From positions 1-64,000 of the forward strand of contig CADEDO010000008.1 in assembly GCA_902826115.1 (NCBI GenBank): DNA of 64,000 nucleotides, given 5' to 3'. The notes beneath the pieces were generated by a model. It saw only the letters and a program-made list of their open reading frames with translations. It did no database searches and was not told the DNA's origin. Positions 1 through 10,622 of the stretch are shown here, one piece after another; within the stretch, counting starts at the first letter, position 1; each line of letters starts with the position of its first letter. Both the position numbers and the translations under genes were made by a program. This stretch comes from an uncultured Nitrosomonas sp. (GTDB taxonomy: Bacteria > Pseudomonadota > Gammaproteobacteria > Burkholderiales > Nitrosomonadaceae).

Positions 1-212
1 GAATGATCTACCGACAATTTATCCATGATACGGATAAACTCTCTGGCTTCAAAATTCTTAGTATCATTACCCTTTTTAAAATGATCCAGCTCTTCAAGCA
101 CAGTGATCGGAATCGCTACATCATTGTCTTCAAAGCTGTATATCGCGCTATGGTTGTATAAGATAACCGATGTATCCAGAACAAATATCTTCTTTCCTTG
201 CTTTCTTGGCAT
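1..212 (-). CDS. PIN-domain PhoH-family ATPase, N-terminal part only (cut by window edge)
   Basis: The gene starts at 212 on the minus strand and runs off the left edge, so only about 70 residues are visible. They begin [20 protein letters not shown] and include a PIN-like nuclease start (LDTSVIL with the acidic Asp) followed by [13 protein letters not shown], a segment typical of the long PhoH proteins (PhoH2/YlaK type) that join an N-terminal PIN nuclease domain to a C-terminal PhoH ATP-binding domain. The ATPase part would lie outside the window, so the two-domain architecture is inferred from the family. Known members act on RNA; the exact role here cannot be told. Confidence 0.75.
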   Translation of the reverse strand, partial: MPRKQGKKIFVLDTSVILYNHSAIYSFEDNDVAIPITVLEELDHFKKGNDTKNFEAREFIRIMDKLSVDH

Positions 213-310
213 GAGAAATTGAACCTTTAAAAAACTAACGACAATCAGTAATTGTCGTTAAGTGGATTTTTTAAAGCTCGGTAAAACAACAAGCACCCGA
301 TCTTGAAGGT

Positions 311-338
311 GGCGCTACTTTAATTGACAAGTAGCGCC
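311..338 (-). terminator. Hairpin downstream of the phytase-like gene
   Basis: A perfect 10-bp inverted repeat (GGCGCTACTT and its complement) encloses an 8-nt loop about 20 bp beyond the stop codon of the gene ending at 360. It has no good T-tract on either strand, so it is a terminator-like hairpin rather than a textbook intrinsic terminator. Confidence 0.45.
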
Positions 339-359
339 TTACAAACATGGCTTGGTAAA

Positions 360-2642
360 TCAATGCAACGCTTTACCGAGATTCAGGAATTGCGTTTCGC
401 CAGTAGAGTTGTCAACCCCATCATTATCGGTAACGACATAAACATCTCCATCCGCTGTTCTGGCCAATCCTTCCAATTTATCGTGAACCCAGCCTTTGCT
501 TGCCTGCATCGCGGGCAATACATCGATTGCCAGGGTTTTACTCAATATCGGGAAATTTCCTTCAGCTTGTGTTTTAGGTGTGACACCATTGACATCTATG
601 CGGTAAACACGCTTGATGCGAGCATCCGCTCCAGCCTGATTGTCTCGCTCGATGATCGCAAATTTACCTTGCCCCAGCGAGGTAATCTCCGATAATCCCA
701 CAAAACCGCCTGCCGGAGATTCAACAGGATCAAGGGGATAATAAAAGAACTTCCATTCGCTTTCATCAGCGGATGGATCCAGATCCAAAGCTGGTGTATA
801 TCGGCCGATGCGCACCATGCCGGCTGGATCATTTTTCCATTCCCGTTGAAAGGCTACATAAACCTGCTCATTGGCGCCTATTCTTCCGGTTACCGCAACA
901 CCCTCGAAACCATTACTTTGCTGCAATGCTTCAACCTCAGCCGGCAAGCGAATCTCACGTACCACCGTGCCATCTCGTTGAGCTTCAATTAATAAATTGC
1001 GGGTCGTAGACGTGCCAGCTCCTTCGGATACAAGCCAGAAGCCGCCATTACTGCGCTGTGCTATCCCTTCGAGATCATAGTTAACGGACGCACCATCCTT
1101 CAGTAGCTGTGTTGCACTGTTAATTATTGCGGGAAAATTACTGACATCAACACTATAAATACGGCTCTCGTTATAAAAGCTATCATGGACAGTATAGAGC
1201 TTGTCTGCATCGAATTTGTCGGCAGATAGCCCCGATAATGCCCCCCAGGTTATCGGCTTGCCGTCGGCTTGTTTTCTGGATTTGATTTGAGGATAAGACG
1301 CCGGTTTATGCTCCAGGCGAAAGATATTAATTTGAGACCGCACGGGCGAATCAACCTCGGTAGACGCAACAAAAAGATTTCGGCCAGGGATGGCCAGCAA
1401 GCCTTCCGGACCAGCGCCAGTGGGCAATATCTGCTGGTATTCCAGTTTTTTACCATCAACCTTGTATACACCGACAAAATTGCCACGCTCGGATCCTACA
1501 AAAACATACTTATCATTCTTATAACGGCCAACAGTAACTCCTTCCGGCTCAACACCTTTGTTATCGGAGCGTTTTTCCGGATAATGGCCTACTGCTGCTG
1601 CCAGGTATTCGAATTTATTGCCTGAGTCATACACTACTTTACCGCTACGATTGAATACGCTGAAACCCCGGCTGCCGCCAAAGAGATCGCCCTCGTTGGC
1701 AGTAATGATCCTGTCATTATCCAGCCATGCAACAGCATCTGGTTCGCGGGCTACATCCGCTAACGTACTGGTAAAATCTATCAATTTATTATCAACAGTA
1801 TCGATACCCTCCAAAGTCACATTCCCAGCGTTGAAATTCTGCAGCAACTTACCGCTGACGAGATTCACAAACACAATGTGGTTGTTCTCTTGTAGCGTCA
1901 CGGCAGCGATATTGTTCTGATTGATACTGACAAACTCCGGTTCCGGGTCATCGCTGCCATAAGACGCTAAACCAGTCAGATCGACTTTGCGCACTTCCCA
2001 ATGGTCGGGCGCACCTATTAAATCAATGATGTTCAGATAGCCAGCAGGTAACTGAGGCAAGCCACCTTCCACACCCGCTACAGTAACATCCTCATCGCGC
2101 TCATTTTCAATGACAACCGCTGCATATTGACCATTTGGACTGACTGCAATCGAATCCGGCTGTCCACCCATATTGATTTCACGAACGGGAGAACAACTGG
2201 AAACATTCATCAAACAGGATGGTATATGGTACGCGGCTAGAATTCCTGCAGGTTCCTGATAGCTCACTGAAGTATTGATGCCAACCAAGGCAAAATCACC
2301 AGAAACCGCAACTGACGTTGGTTCACCGATGGTATTCAGCGTACCCAAGCCGAAGGGATTTTCCGGATCACGAATATCTACAAATCCTATTTTTCCAGTT
2401 GGACTGTCCGTGTATATTAAATAATTGCCATCTTTACTTGCCGCAACAATTTCTGCCACTGTCTCATCAAAAAAATTTCTGTCACAACTGGTATTCTCGC
2501 AAACCAGGTAGGTAGCGATGCGCTGAAAGGATGCTTTATCGGTATTCGAGGAATCTGCGACAGCTAAACCTGAGAGCGTCGCAACAACTGCCAAACTCAA
2601 CGTGTTTTTGGCAATACACATCCATTGATTGGTTAATCTCAT
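360..2642 (-). CDS. Secreted phytase-like / beta-propeller esterase-like protein
   Basis: 760 residues. An N-terminal signal peptide (basic MRLTNQ start, hydrophobic stretch, cleavage near AVADS) points to export. Residues ~35-450 look like repeated propeller blades (recurring ...VAVSGDFALVG and IAVSPNGQYAAV patterns) of the choice-of-anchor/LVIVD type. Residues ~460-760 match the esterase-like activity of phytase domain (PF13449-type), with LSGLSAD, DLEGIA and a final KLEGLA...VYVVTDND block. Such proteins are proposed to hydrolyse phosphoesters, but the real substrate is usually unknown. Cys pairs near the N-terminus (CENTSCD; CLMNVSSCS) could form disulfides. The gene stands alone between the phoH-like gene and a transposase remnant. 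Family fair; activity unproven. Confidence 0.7.
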   Translation of the reverse strand: MRLTNQWMCIAKNTLSLAVVATLSGLAVADSSNTDKASFQRIATYLVCENTSCDRNFFDETVAEIVAASKDGNYLIYTDSPTGKIGFVDIRDPENPFGLGTLNTIGEPTSVAVSGDFALVGINTSVSYQEPAGILAAYHIPSCLMNVSSCSPVREINMGGQPDSIAVSPNGQYAAVVIENERDEDVTVAGVEGGLPQLPAGYLNIIDLIGAPDHWEVRKVDLTGLASYGSDDPEPEFVSINQNNIAAVTLQENNHIVFVNLVSGKLLQNFNAGNVTLEGIDTVDNKLIDFTSTLADVAREPDAVAWLDNDRIITANEGDLFGGSRGFSVFNRSGKVVYDSGNKFEYLAAAVGHYPEKRSDNKGVEPEGVTVGRYKNDKYVFVGSERGNFVGVYKVDGKKLEYQQILPTGAGPEGLLAIPGRNLFVASTEVDSPVRSQINIFRLEHKPASYPQIKSRKQADGKPITWGALSGLSADKFDADKLYTVHDSFYNESRIYSVDVSNFPAIINSATQLLKDGASVNYDLEGIAQRSNGGFWLVSEGAGTSTTRNLLIEAQRDGTVVREIRLPAEVEALQQSNGFEGVAVTGRIGANEQVYVAFQREWKNDPAGMVRIGRYTPALDLDPSADESEWKFFYYPLDPVESPAGGFVGLSEITSLGQGKFAIIERDNQAGADARIKRVYRIDVNGVTPKTQAEGNFPILSKTLAIDVLPAMQASKGWVHDKLEGLARTADGDVYVVTDNDGVDNSTGETQFLNLGKALH

Positions 2643-2814
2643 AATAAGAAGCCTTTAGTCATTTAACAACTTGATGGGTTATATTTTTATTAGGCAATGA
2701 AATTGCAGCGATTGACTATGCATTCATTACCATTGAGAAATGCTAAAGGAGGTTTGTTGCGTGGATATTGCAGATTTGTATGAAAATGTTGAGCACTGTC
2801 CGGATTGAGGGGAT

Positions 2815-3010
2815 ACGAAGAAAGAGCTGATCGATATCCGTATTTCTCCTTGCTCGATTCGCCCTATAGCGCCATCAGCCGGATCGGCTTACTGGATGCG
2901 CCCGCCGATTCCGTGTATTAAATCGAAATCGCTTCATCAAGCTTACGCCACGGTATCGCTAAAGCAAGCTTCAGCAATGGATCACCTTAGGGCAACAAAT
3001 TTGTTCCAAA
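2815..3010 (-). pseudogene. Decayed IS4/IS5-superfamily transposase N-terminal fragment
   Basis: Reading the minus strand from about 3010 gives a broken frame that resembles the start of an IS5-like DDE transposase: GDPLLKLALAIPWRKLDEAI, then a stop, then YTESAGASSKPIRLM and another stop. The pattern 'PL.KLA..I.W..LDEAF..YY....G.PSKPIRLMVGL' is typical of this class. At least two in-frame stops and loss of everything after RLM show it is dead. It fills most of the 514-bp gap between the phytase-like gene and the HDOD gene; the rest holds only a small hairpin at 3103-3119. Confidence 0.5.
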
Positions 3011-3156
3011 CAGGTACGGTGAAGTGTCGTACTGCTACGTCTTAGCATTTGTAAGCAAGAAATACGACATCTTTTTAACATTTTTGGTCGCTATGATCAC
3101 TAATAAAGAGTGTCTTTATGAATAAAACCTAATTATCATGAATATATCAGGGGTGA

Positions 3157-5079
3157 CTAATGCGTGGCATTGCAGTTGATCAACTTGTTTTCCAGCGCTA
3201 GAAATACTTTGTTTCTGCCCGCATTCTTGGCGGCATAAAGGGCCTTATCTGCTGCATTGACTAAATGATCTTCACTTTTCATGCCGGCTTCTTTTAAAGC
3301 AACTCCGATGCTAATGGAAGTTTGAATTTGAATGTCATCGATATTGATTTTCTGTTCTTTGACGTGTTGGCGGAGCCTCTCGGCAAATAGCACTGCCGAT
3401 TTTGCATCGGTATTTCCATTGTGACAAACGACCAGAAATTCTTCTCCTCCCATGCGACAGAAAGTATCCCCTTTGCGGGCAATATTACGAATCGACGAAG
3501 CGACTTCTTGCAGCACCTTATCGCCAATTGCATGACCATAGTTGTCGTTGATTCGCTTGAAGTGATCAATATCGATCAGCATGACTGCCATCAATTGGTC
3601 AGTTCGACTGGCGATGCTCCATGCTTCCGAGAGTGATTCCATGCCCGCACGCCGATTGGGGAGTTCTGTGAGCACGTCGGTTAATGCGTAATGTTTCAAC
3701 TTACGGTTAGTGACTGCTAGCTCGGCAGCGAAACGTTTCAATTGTTCACGGTCACGCTCCCAGGATTCTTGCAGTTTGCGATAATGCCAGGCAGCCCGTA
3801 ATCGGGCCCGGAAAGCACGGATATTGATCGGTTTGGTGACGTAGTCATCAACGCCGGCATCAAAGGCAGTGATGATCTCTTCTTCATCTTCAATGCTGGT
3901 CAGCATGATGATATATAAATTCTGCCCCCACTCGGTAGCACGTAGTGACCTGGTTAATTCAAGTCCACTCATTACCGGCATGAGCCAGTCTGTTATGACG
4001 ACATGCGGTAAGACCTCCATTGATAAAGACAGTGCTTGTTGGCCATTGCTTGCGGTAAAAACCGTATGCCCCAGGATATTGGACAATAGCCCTTCCACCA
4101 GCACAAGGCTGGTAGGATCATCTTCCACCAACAGTATGCGTAACGAAGAGCTGTCGTTCACATTTTCCTGACGTGGTGCGGACGCATTCATCATCTTATG
4201 GAATGGAGGAGGGGGTTCTACGCCCGATAGCTTGAGCATTTTCCCCCATGACTGCCATTCCTGCATGACTTGATCGATAAACGTGCCAAAGGCTTCCGTA
4301 TCCAGACCAATTTTCCCACCCAGGAGAATCAGTTCGGAAATGCGATTATTTTGTTCAGATTCTTTGGCCAAGCCAAAATCAGCGATTTGCTTTGCCAGGT
4401 AAAGCAGATGCACGATCTGATAAGGGCGTGAGCCTTCGGAAAAATCGGATTCGGAAGGTGTTTCATGAAAGTAAGCTGCTTCCACATAAATGCCGGGAAC
4501 CCCGAAATTGAGTAGCATGGCAGCCGTGAGTTCATTATGATCAGTCTGTAAGGACTGTTGCTCCAACTCAATCAGCAACGTGCCGGGAGTAAGTTTTCCT
4601 ATTAGTTCAGCGTACTTATCTGGATAAATGGTGGCTAATGCCAAACAACCGATTCGCGCCATCAAACCACAGGCAAATAACTCATCAGGCGAAGATATGC
4701 GGGTAGTCTTGCCCAATTCCTGCATGGCAATCGCCATCAGCAGTGAATGTGACCAGAATTCTTGATAATCAAATTGCTTGCAAGGGCCTTTTTGGTATTG
4801 ATCAATCAGTGAGAATCCCATGGCAAGCTGTTTAACGACGGTTAAACCAACACGGGAAACTGCGTCCAATACGGAAGTGATGGACCGGGTTGCCAGATTT
4901 GTCGCATTGGCGCGCTGGATCAAGCGTCCGGACAGTGCTGGATCAGTTTGAATAAGCTTGGCAATTTGAGAAATGTTGGCATCCTCCCGGCGGCATGCCT
5001 CTAGCAGGGCAAGCGCTACCCCTTTGGGGCTGGGTAACAAGGCGCTAATTTTTAACTGGTTAATATCAGCTACTTTCAT
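3157..5079 (-). CDS. HDOD-REC-GGDEF protein, predicted diguanylate cyclase
   Basis: 640 residues, three domains. Residues ~1-270 are an HDOD domain (LLPSPKGVALALLEACRRED, NISQIAKLIQTDPALSGRLI). Residues ~310-430 are a receiver (LRILLVEDDPTS, phospho-acceptor Asp in VVITDWLMPVMSG, Lys in YVTKP). Residues ~470-625 are a GGDEF domain with GGEEF at the active site and an RKGD inhibitory I-site exactly five residues before it, so c-di-GMP synthesis with product feedback is predicted. It is the last gene of the signalling operon; its start overlaps the preceding gene by 14 bp and has a good SD (AGAGGAA, ~8 nt spacing). The receiver is likely phosphorylated through the upstream hybrid kinase; HDOD partners are unknown. 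Confidence 0.88.
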   Translation of the reverse strand: MKVADINQLKISALLPSPKGVALALLEACRREDANISQIAKLIQTDPALSGRLIQRANATNLATRSITSVLDAVSRVGLTVVKQLAMGFSLIDQYQKGPCKQFDYQEFWSHSLLMAIAMQELGKTTRISSPDELFACGLMARIGCLALATIYPDKYAELIGKLTPGTLLIELEQQSLQTDHNELTAAMLLNFGVPGIYVEAAYFHETPSESDFSEGSRPYQIVHLLYLAKQIADFGLAKESEQNNRISELILLGGKIGLDTEAFGTFIDQVMQEWQSWGKMLKLSGVEPPPPFHKMMNASAPRQENVNDSSSLRILLVEDDPTSLVLVEGLLSNILGHTVFTASNGQQALSLSMEVLPHVVITDWLMPVMSGLELTRSLRATEWGQNLYIIMLTSIEDEEEIITAFDAGVDDYVTKPINIRAFRARLRAAWHYRKLQESWERDREQLKRFAAELAVTNRKLKHYALTDVLTELPNRRAGMESLSEAWSIASRTDQLMAVMLIDIDHFKRINDNYGHAIGDKVLQEVASSIRNIARKGDTFCRMGGEEFLVVCHNGNTDAKSAVLFAERLRQHVKEQKINIDDIQIQTSISIGVALKEAGMKSEDHLVNAADKALYAAKNAGRNKVFLALENKLINCNATH

Positions 5080-7186
5080 AACTTATTCCTCTGGGTTCAA
5101 TTGCCTGTATTGACCAATGTTTCTCGCAGAGAGCGAGAATTTCTGCGGTTTTGATGGGTTTGCTAAAGTAGTAGCCTTGCAGGGTTTCACAGCCAAAATA
5201 TTTAAGGGCTTGCGCCTGGTTCAGTGTTTCTATCCCTTCGGCAGTAATGCTGAAGCCAAGATTCTTGGATAAAGAAATAATAGCCCGAACAATGGCGAGA
5301 TTATCCTTATCATCCAGTAAACCTCGCACGAAACTTTGATCTACCTTGATACTGTTTATCGGCAGACGCTTTAAGTAATTCATCGAAGAATAGCCGGTTC
5401 CAAAATCATCGAGTGCGATTTGGATTTTGTGCTCGCGTAGCGTATTAAGGGTGATCAAGGTATTTTCGCTATGTTCCATCAGGGCGCTTTCGGTAATTTC
5501 CAGAACCAGCTTATCGGGCGGGAAGCCGGTTTCTGCCAAAATATTGAGCACCGTACGCACGAGGTTGGGATTCTTGAACTGTAACGGAGAAAGGTTAACG
5601 GCGACTTGTAAGCTGTGTCCACTGCGGTGCCATTGAGCACCTGCGGTACAAGCAGTCCGTAGCACCCACTCACCAATTGGAATAATCAAGCCATTTTCCT
5701 CAGCTAAAGGAATGAAATCGAGAGGGGAAATGGCACCTTGCTTGGGATGCTGCCAGCGAATCAATGCTTCCACCGATTGGAAGCTTTCACTTTCGATATC
5801 CAACTGCGGTTGGTAGACCAAATGCAGTTCATTGCGCTGCAATGCATTCCGCAGATCATTTTCCAGATGCATGCGCTTCTCGGCTTGAAGTGTCAAGTCG
5901 ATATTGTAGAATTGACAATTGTCCCGCCCTTCATTTTTTGCGTGGTACATAGCCGTATCTGCATTCTTCAACAAACTTTCCACATCTTTGCCATCATCAG
6001 GATAAAGCGCGATGCCAATGCTCGCAGTCAGAATGACATCGCGGGTTTCAAGATGAAAAGGCTGATGCATGGCTTCGCGGATTCGATGCGCAAGAATCAA
6101 GGCATCTTCGGTGCGATTCAAGTTAGGGATAACGACGGTGAATTCATCGCCCCCAAGGCGGGCCAGCTCAATTTCTGATGGATTGGTGTCGCTGCGTGAA
6201 ATAAAGTCGGAAGAGCGCGTACTGTTTTGTAATCGAGAAGCCGCTCCTTGCAGAATGATATCGCCTACCGTATGACCCATGGTGTCATTGATGTTTTTGA
6301 ATCCATCCAGATCCAGAAACAGGACAGCTAATTTGTTATGGATGTATTTTGCACGATTTATTTCTCTTTTTAAGTGCTCCATAAAAGATTGGCGATTCGG
6401 TAACCCGGTGAGGCTATCAAAATAGGCGAGGCGGGATATCCTGCTTTCAGAATCCTTGCGTTCGGTAATATCACGTACCAGGCATAGCGCTTCCTGGGCG
6501 TCAATCACCACAACCCGATTTTCATAATATTTGATTTTGTCATCGCCTAGCTTGAGTTGATACTCAAAAAGCTCGACGGATTCATATTTGCGCGCACGCT
6601 TGGCGGCATCCAAGTACATGCTAACAATATCTTCAGGCAAGGTTTGATTCAGGGAATCTTCCAGTTTTGTAGCTAGCCAGAAAGTATTATCCGGATGATT
6701 GTGCATATCGATGACTTTGCCATCGTTGTTCAGAATGAACATGGTGTCAGGGATGGCACTGAAAATTGCCTTGCTGCGCGCATTAGCGCTTTGTAGATCG
6801 AGCAGATTCAGATAAGCGCGCTTTAGATAAAGAATTCGATAACTGATCAAATTCCAGTTGATTGGTTTTGCAATAAAATCGGTTGCACCGACTTCAAAAG
6901 CATGATGAATTGACTCCACGTCATCCATGCCTGTCACCATGATGATGGGTAGTTCATTGCCTATTTTTGCACGCAGATATGCACACACTTGATAGCCACC
7001 CATCTGCGGCATTTCCACATCCAGCATGACCATATCAGTCGGTGATGCTTCAAACAGACGTATGGCTTCTGCACCATCACAAGCCAGCGTCACACTGAAA
7101 CCTGCCCGCACTAATGCAGCTTCCATAAGGTATCTGACGGTTATGTCGTCATCAGCCAATAAAATTCTGAATGATTCCGCGGTCAT
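5066..7186 (-). CDS. REC-PAS-GGDEF-EAL response regulator
   Basis: 706 residues. Order: receiver ~1-120 ([13 protein letters not shown], Asp in [13 protein letters not shown], Lys in FIAKPIN), PAS ~135-250, GGDEF ~260-430 (ARLGGDEF) and EAL ~445-690. The EAL part keeps [38 protein letters not shown] and TAEGIET, so the phosphodiesterase residues look intact; the cyclase motif is also intact, so the enzyme may be bifunctional or switched by phosphorylation. About a dozen extra residues separate the RSSD I-site-like motif from ARLGGDEF. Its ATG overlaps the stop of the hybrid kinase gene (ATGA), indicating translational coupling. Confidence 0.9.
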   Translation of the reverse strand: MTAESFRILLADDDITVRYLMEAALVRAGFSVTLACDGAEAIRLFEASPTDMVMLDVEMPQMGGYQVCAYLRAKIGNELPIIMVTGMDDVESIHHAFEVGATDFIAKPINWNLISYRILYLKRAYLNLLDLQSANARSKAIFSAIPDTMFILNNDGKVIDMHNHPDNTFWLATKLEDSLNQTLPEDIVSMYLDAAKRARKYESVELFEYQLKLGDDKIKYYENRVVVIDAQEALCLVRDITERKDSESRISRLAYFDSLTGLPNRQSFMEHLKREINRAKYIHNKLAVLFLDLDGFKNINDTMGHTVGDIILQGAASRLQNSTRSSDFISRSDTNPSEIELARLGGDEFTVVIPNLNRTEDALILAHRIREAMHQPFHLETRDVILTASIGIALYPDDGKDVESLLKNADTAMYHAKNEGRDNCQFYNIDLTLQAEKRMHLENDLRNALQRNELHLVYQPQLDIESESFQSVEALIRWQHPKQGAISPLDFIPLAEENGLIIPIGEWVLRTACTAGAQWHRSGHSLQVAVNLSPLQFKNPNLVRTVLNILAETGFPPDKLVLEITESALMEHSENTLITLNTLREHKIQIALDDFGTGYSSMNYLKRLPINSIKVDQSFVRGLLDDKDNLAIVRAIISLSKNLGFSITAEGIETLNQAQALKYFGCETLQGYYFSKPIKTAEILALCEKHWSIQAIEPRGISYESS

Positions 7187-9954
7187 GATTGATCGAGCAT
7201 TTTTCTGATTTCGATAATGACTTGTTGATATTGTTGTTGCATGCTTTCTCGCAGTAATTTTGCATGCGCTATTTCTCCCGATTGACCGAATACTTCCAAT
7301 TGTTTAAATATGGACGACAAGCTTTCGGCACCGATATTTGCTGAACTGGATTTTAGCGTATGCGCTGATCGACGCAGACCGTCTGTATCTGCATCCAGAA
7401 TAGCTTGTTCCAGCTGCTTTATATAACCTTCTGCGGAATCAAGGAAAGCTTGCAGAATTTTGTGGACTAACTGATGTCCTCCAACGCTATCCAGTTCACG
7501 AATCTGTTCAAGCCGCGTCGGATTGATTGCCGGTGCATTCTGTGTTTCATTTTTTATTTCAATCATTTTAGATTTTATAGTATCCGTAGGGGTAAGTTTT
7601 TCTTTGGGAAGCCATTGATGAATGATGCGTTGTAGTTGATCCAAGGAATAAGGTTTGGAAAGAAAATCATCCATTCCGGCATTCAGGCATTGGATGCGAT
7701 CGCTTTCTGAGGCGTTGGCAGTGATGGCAATGATGGGTAATTGCCCAGTATTTTTGAGTTGCTGGCGAATCAGGGATGTTGCTTCAAACCCATCCATTAC
7801 CGGCATTTGGCAATCCATGAGGATAATATCGTAATGATTAGCGGAGGCCAGTTCTAATGCTTGCTGACCATTATGTGCAATTTCGGTTTCCAGACCGAGT
7901 TTGGTCAGCATTGCTTTGGCGACATCCTGATTGACCGGATTGTCTTCCGCTAATAACACCTTGCCGCATAAGGTTGGGGTAGTTGACTGAACAGTAACTT
8001 GCTTTGTTACCGGGCTAATGGCGGGAATATCAAGATTACGCCGCATGACATCGCTGATAATTTCAAATAACTCTTTCTGGCGAATAGGTTTGTTGACGCA
8101 ACGAAGAATACCGATATTTTGCCTTTCCAACTGACTTGCATTGCTGTAGGTAGAAGTGAGCATCATCAGGCGAGTGTTGTTGAGGCGCGCATCGGCATTA
8201 ATCCGGCTGGCCAATTGAAGTCCATCCATTTTAGGCATATGCATGTCTAAAATTGCTAGCTGGAAGGGGGCGCTTTCATGTATCGCCTGAGCCATGCACT
8301 CAAGCGCTGCTTCTGCACCGTCAGTGCAAACAACGTTCATATGCCAACTGTCCAGTTGTAGTTTGAGAATATCCCGGTTAGTCTGATTGTCATCCACAAC
8401 CAGCACTTTTATGTCATGCAAGTCATTAATATTATATGGGATTGTTTGCGCTAACTCGGATTTTTTTAGTTGTAGCTTGATCCAGAACTTGGAGCCATGA
8501 CCGGGTGTGCTTTCAACCTGGATGCTGCCTCCCATCAATTCCAGCAATTTTCTGCAAATCGTGAGACCCAATCCCGTTCCACCGTATTGGCGAGTTGTCG
8601 AACCATCGGCTTGGGAAAAATGTTTGAAGATCTTGTCATGATATTCTGCAGGAATACCAATGCCGGTATCTTCAACACATATCTGCAGATTGGCCAGGGT
8701 GTCGGTTTCACTCAGCATCTTGGTGCGAATGACGACCTCTCCTTGTGCAGTAAATTTGATCGCATTATTGATCAAATTGGCGATGATCTGGCGTAAGCGG
8801 AATGAATCTCCGCGTACCATGAAAAGCGTGTTGGGAGGTGAGAACTGCGCGGCCAATTCCAGATTTTTTTCATCTGCAGATTGTGCAAACATTGCCAGCG
8901 TATCTTCGATCAATTTGACGAGATCGAAGTCAATGATTTCCAGCTCCATATGATTCGATTCGATCTTTGAGAAATCAAGAATGTCGTTGATAATCCCTAA
9001 CAGATGTTGTCCTGAGCGCTGTACGGTTTCGGCAAAGCGCTGTTGATCACTATTCAAAGGAGTGTCTAGCAGTAATTCAGTCATGCCTAAAATTCCGTTC
9101 ATGGGCGTGCGGATCTCATGACTCATGGTGGCTAGGAACTCGCTTTTGGCCTTACTGGCAGCTTCTGCAGATTCCTTGGCATGTACTAATTCCTCTGTGC
9201 GCTTGGCCACTTCATCTTCAAGATGATCTAAATGATTAGCCAGTTTTGCATCGCGTTCCTGGATGATTTCTAGCATGTTATTGAATCCTCTGGATAATGA
9301 ATTCAATTCAGTAATTTCACTCGGTTCTGCTCGAGCCGTGTAATCCGCCTTGGTCGACACATGCTCCATGACAGTGGATAAGTCATTGAGTGGATCTAAT
9401 ACGGATTTGTTGAGTTGTTGCAGCAAAAGATAGGCGATGATGATTGCGACAATAGCCGCTGTAATAGTCATTGTACTTTGCCACAATAATTGCCAATACA
9501 ACGGAGCCAGAGAGATCTCTAAATAAAGCGCGCCATGTAAATAATCATTGAAATAAATAGGTTGAATGGTGGTAATGGTGTTGAGATTGTAGAAAATAGC
9601 TTTATCCAGGGAGGATAAAGTCTCAGCAAGGGGCTTGTTGTCGATAGAATAGTAGGCAAATTGCGCTTTTTCCTCATTGTAAATCGCGCCTGCCTGAATT
9701 TCCTGTAAATGGTTGAGCGATTGCAGGAGTGTTTGTGCTGAGGTCGTGTCTTTAAACATCAGAGTAGCGATCGCATTTTCAATCAAGATTTTGGCGGTGG
9801 CTTCGCTTGATTGTAACAATGAATAAAAATCCAGAGTGAAGTTGCTCAGAATAACCAATGTCGCCACTAGCAGCATGGCTGTACTCTGTGTGGCCAAGCT
9901 GATTTTTTGTAGTTTAGCGCGTAATGTAATATTTTCAGGTAATGAATTTTTCAT
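7183..9954 (-). CDS. Hybrid histidine kinase: CHASE8-like sensor, HAMP, HisKA, HATPase, two REC, HPt
   Basis: 923 residues, BarA-like layout. A first membrane helix (~22-45), a periplasmic segment ~46-155 resembling CHASE8 ([18 protein letters not shown]...AGAIYNEE), a second helix ~157-180, HAMP, a coiled coil, HisKA with the phospho-His in [13 protein letters not shown], HATPase ([18 protein letters not shown]), receiver 1 ([27 protein letters not shown]), receiver 2 ([25 protein letters not shown]) and a C-terminal HPt with [12 protein letters not shown]. All relay residues are present. CHASE8 is the sensor fold of the diguanylate cyclase YfiN, which is inhibited by YfiR; here a YfiR-like gene ends exactly where this one begins. 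SD AGGTG lies 8 nt before the ATG. Confidence 0.9.
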   Translation of the reverse strand: MKNSLPENITLRAKLQKISLATQSTAMLLVATLVILSNFTLDFYSLLQSSEATAKILIENAIATLMFKDTTSAQTLLQSLNHLQEIQAGAIYNEEKAQFAYYSIDNKPLAETLSSLDKAIFYNLNTITTIQPIYFNDYLHGALYLEISLAPLYWQLLWQSTMTITAAIVAIIIAYLLLQQLNKSVLDPLNDLSTVMEHVSTKADYTARAEPSEITELNSLSRGFNNMLEIIQERDAKLANHLDHLEDEVAKRTEELVHAKESAEAASKAKSEFLATMSHEIRTPMNGILGMTELLLDTPLNSDQQRFAETVQRSGQHLLGIINDILDFSKIESNHMELEIIDFDLVKLIEDTLAMFAQSADEKNLELAAQFSPPNTLFMVRGDSFRLRQIIANLINNAIKFTAQGEVVIRTKMLSETDTLANLQICVEDTGIGIPAEYHDKIFKHFSQADGSTTRQYGGTGLGLTICRKLLELMGGSIQVESTPGHGSKFWIKLQLKKSELAQTIPYNINDLHDIKVLVVDDNQTNRDILKLQLDSWHMNVVCTDGAEAALECMAQAIHESAPFQLAILDMHMPKMDGLQLASRINADARLNNTRLMMLTSTYSNASQLERQNIGILRCVNKPIRQKELFEIISDVMRRNLDIPAISPVTKQVTVQSTTPTLCGKVLLAEDNPVNQDVAKAMLTKLGLETEIAHNGQQALELASANHYDIILMDCQMPVMDGFEATSLIRQQLKNTGQLPIIAITANASESDRIQCLNAGMDDFLSKPYSLDQLQRIIHQWLPKEKLTPTDTIKSKMIEIKNETQNAPAINPTRLEQIRELDSVGGHQLVHKILQAFLDSAEGYIKQLEQAILDADTDGLRRSAHTLKSSSANIGAESLSSIFKQLEVFGQSGEIAHAKLLRESMQQQYQQVIIEIRKMLDQS

Positions 9955-10610
9955 TATTGATACACCTCAGTGGCGAAACGGAGTAGTTGGGAGCTGAGCT
10001 TCAGATGGTTCTTTTTTGCCATGGCATCATTGGCTTCAAAAGTGACTTTTCCTTCTTTGATAGCCATATTGAGCATGACCCCCTGTCGACTGGTGCCGGG
10101 GGTGTCGGCAATCGTTAATATCGGTCTTCCATTCAGTTGGTCGATGATTTCGCTGAGATTGCGCACGGCTGAACGGGCAATGAAAACAATCTGGCAAGTG
10201 GCAAGTTCTTCAACATTATTTGTCTGCCGGATCAGGATTTCATATTCATTGACTTTCTTTTGCCGTAGATGCTGCAAATCTTCACCAAAAGGATCATCAC
10301 CGTGGATGCACAAATTCAAGACCTTCTCAGGCAAGCTAGGCCATTCGGTGTAGGCAGCAAAATTGTAAAGGAAAGCTACTTTTAATCGATATTCTGAGGG
10401 CTGTTGGGCTTGTGCGATGGGTGAGTAACTGAGCAACAAGTACCAACAAGCCGAAAATATCGAACAAGCAATGATCAGTAAGCGCCTTCTGTGACGACTA
10501 TTGTCATGTGAAATGACGCTGGCCGATTTTCCTGGTAGCTGAGTGCATTTAACGATCAATCTCTCTATGAACTGCTTTAGATTGCGGAAGTTTTTCAGGA
10601 AGAATGTCAT
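9954..10610 (-). CDS. YfiR/DUF4154 family periplasmic protein
   Basis: 218 residues. The C-terminal ~150 residues are the DUF4154/YfiR fold: [49 protein letters not shown] and [18 protein letters not shown] hydrophobic segment ending SPIAQAQQ (around residue 70) looks like a signal peptide but is preceded by ~45 polar, basic residues, so a later start (for example the GTG at about residue 33) is possible. In Pseudomonas, YfiR is a periplasmic repressor of the CHASE8 cyclase YfiN. The neighbour here is a CHASE8-like kinase, so it probably gates that kinase. Two mature cysteines are visible. It follows the receptor gene by 12 bp. Confidence 0.82.
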   Translation of the reverse strand: MTFFLKNFRNLKQFIERLIVKCTQLPGKSASVISHDNSRHRRRLLIIACSIFSACWYLLLSYSPIAQAQQPSEYRLKVAFLYNFAAYTEWPSLPEKVLNLCIHGDDPFGEDLQHLRQKKVNEYEILIRQTNNVEELATCQIVFIARSAVRNLSEIIDQLNGRPILTIADTPGTSRQGVMLNMAIKEGKVTFEANDAMAKKNHLKLSSQLLRFATEVYQ

Positions 10611-10622
10611 ATCGATAGGCGC

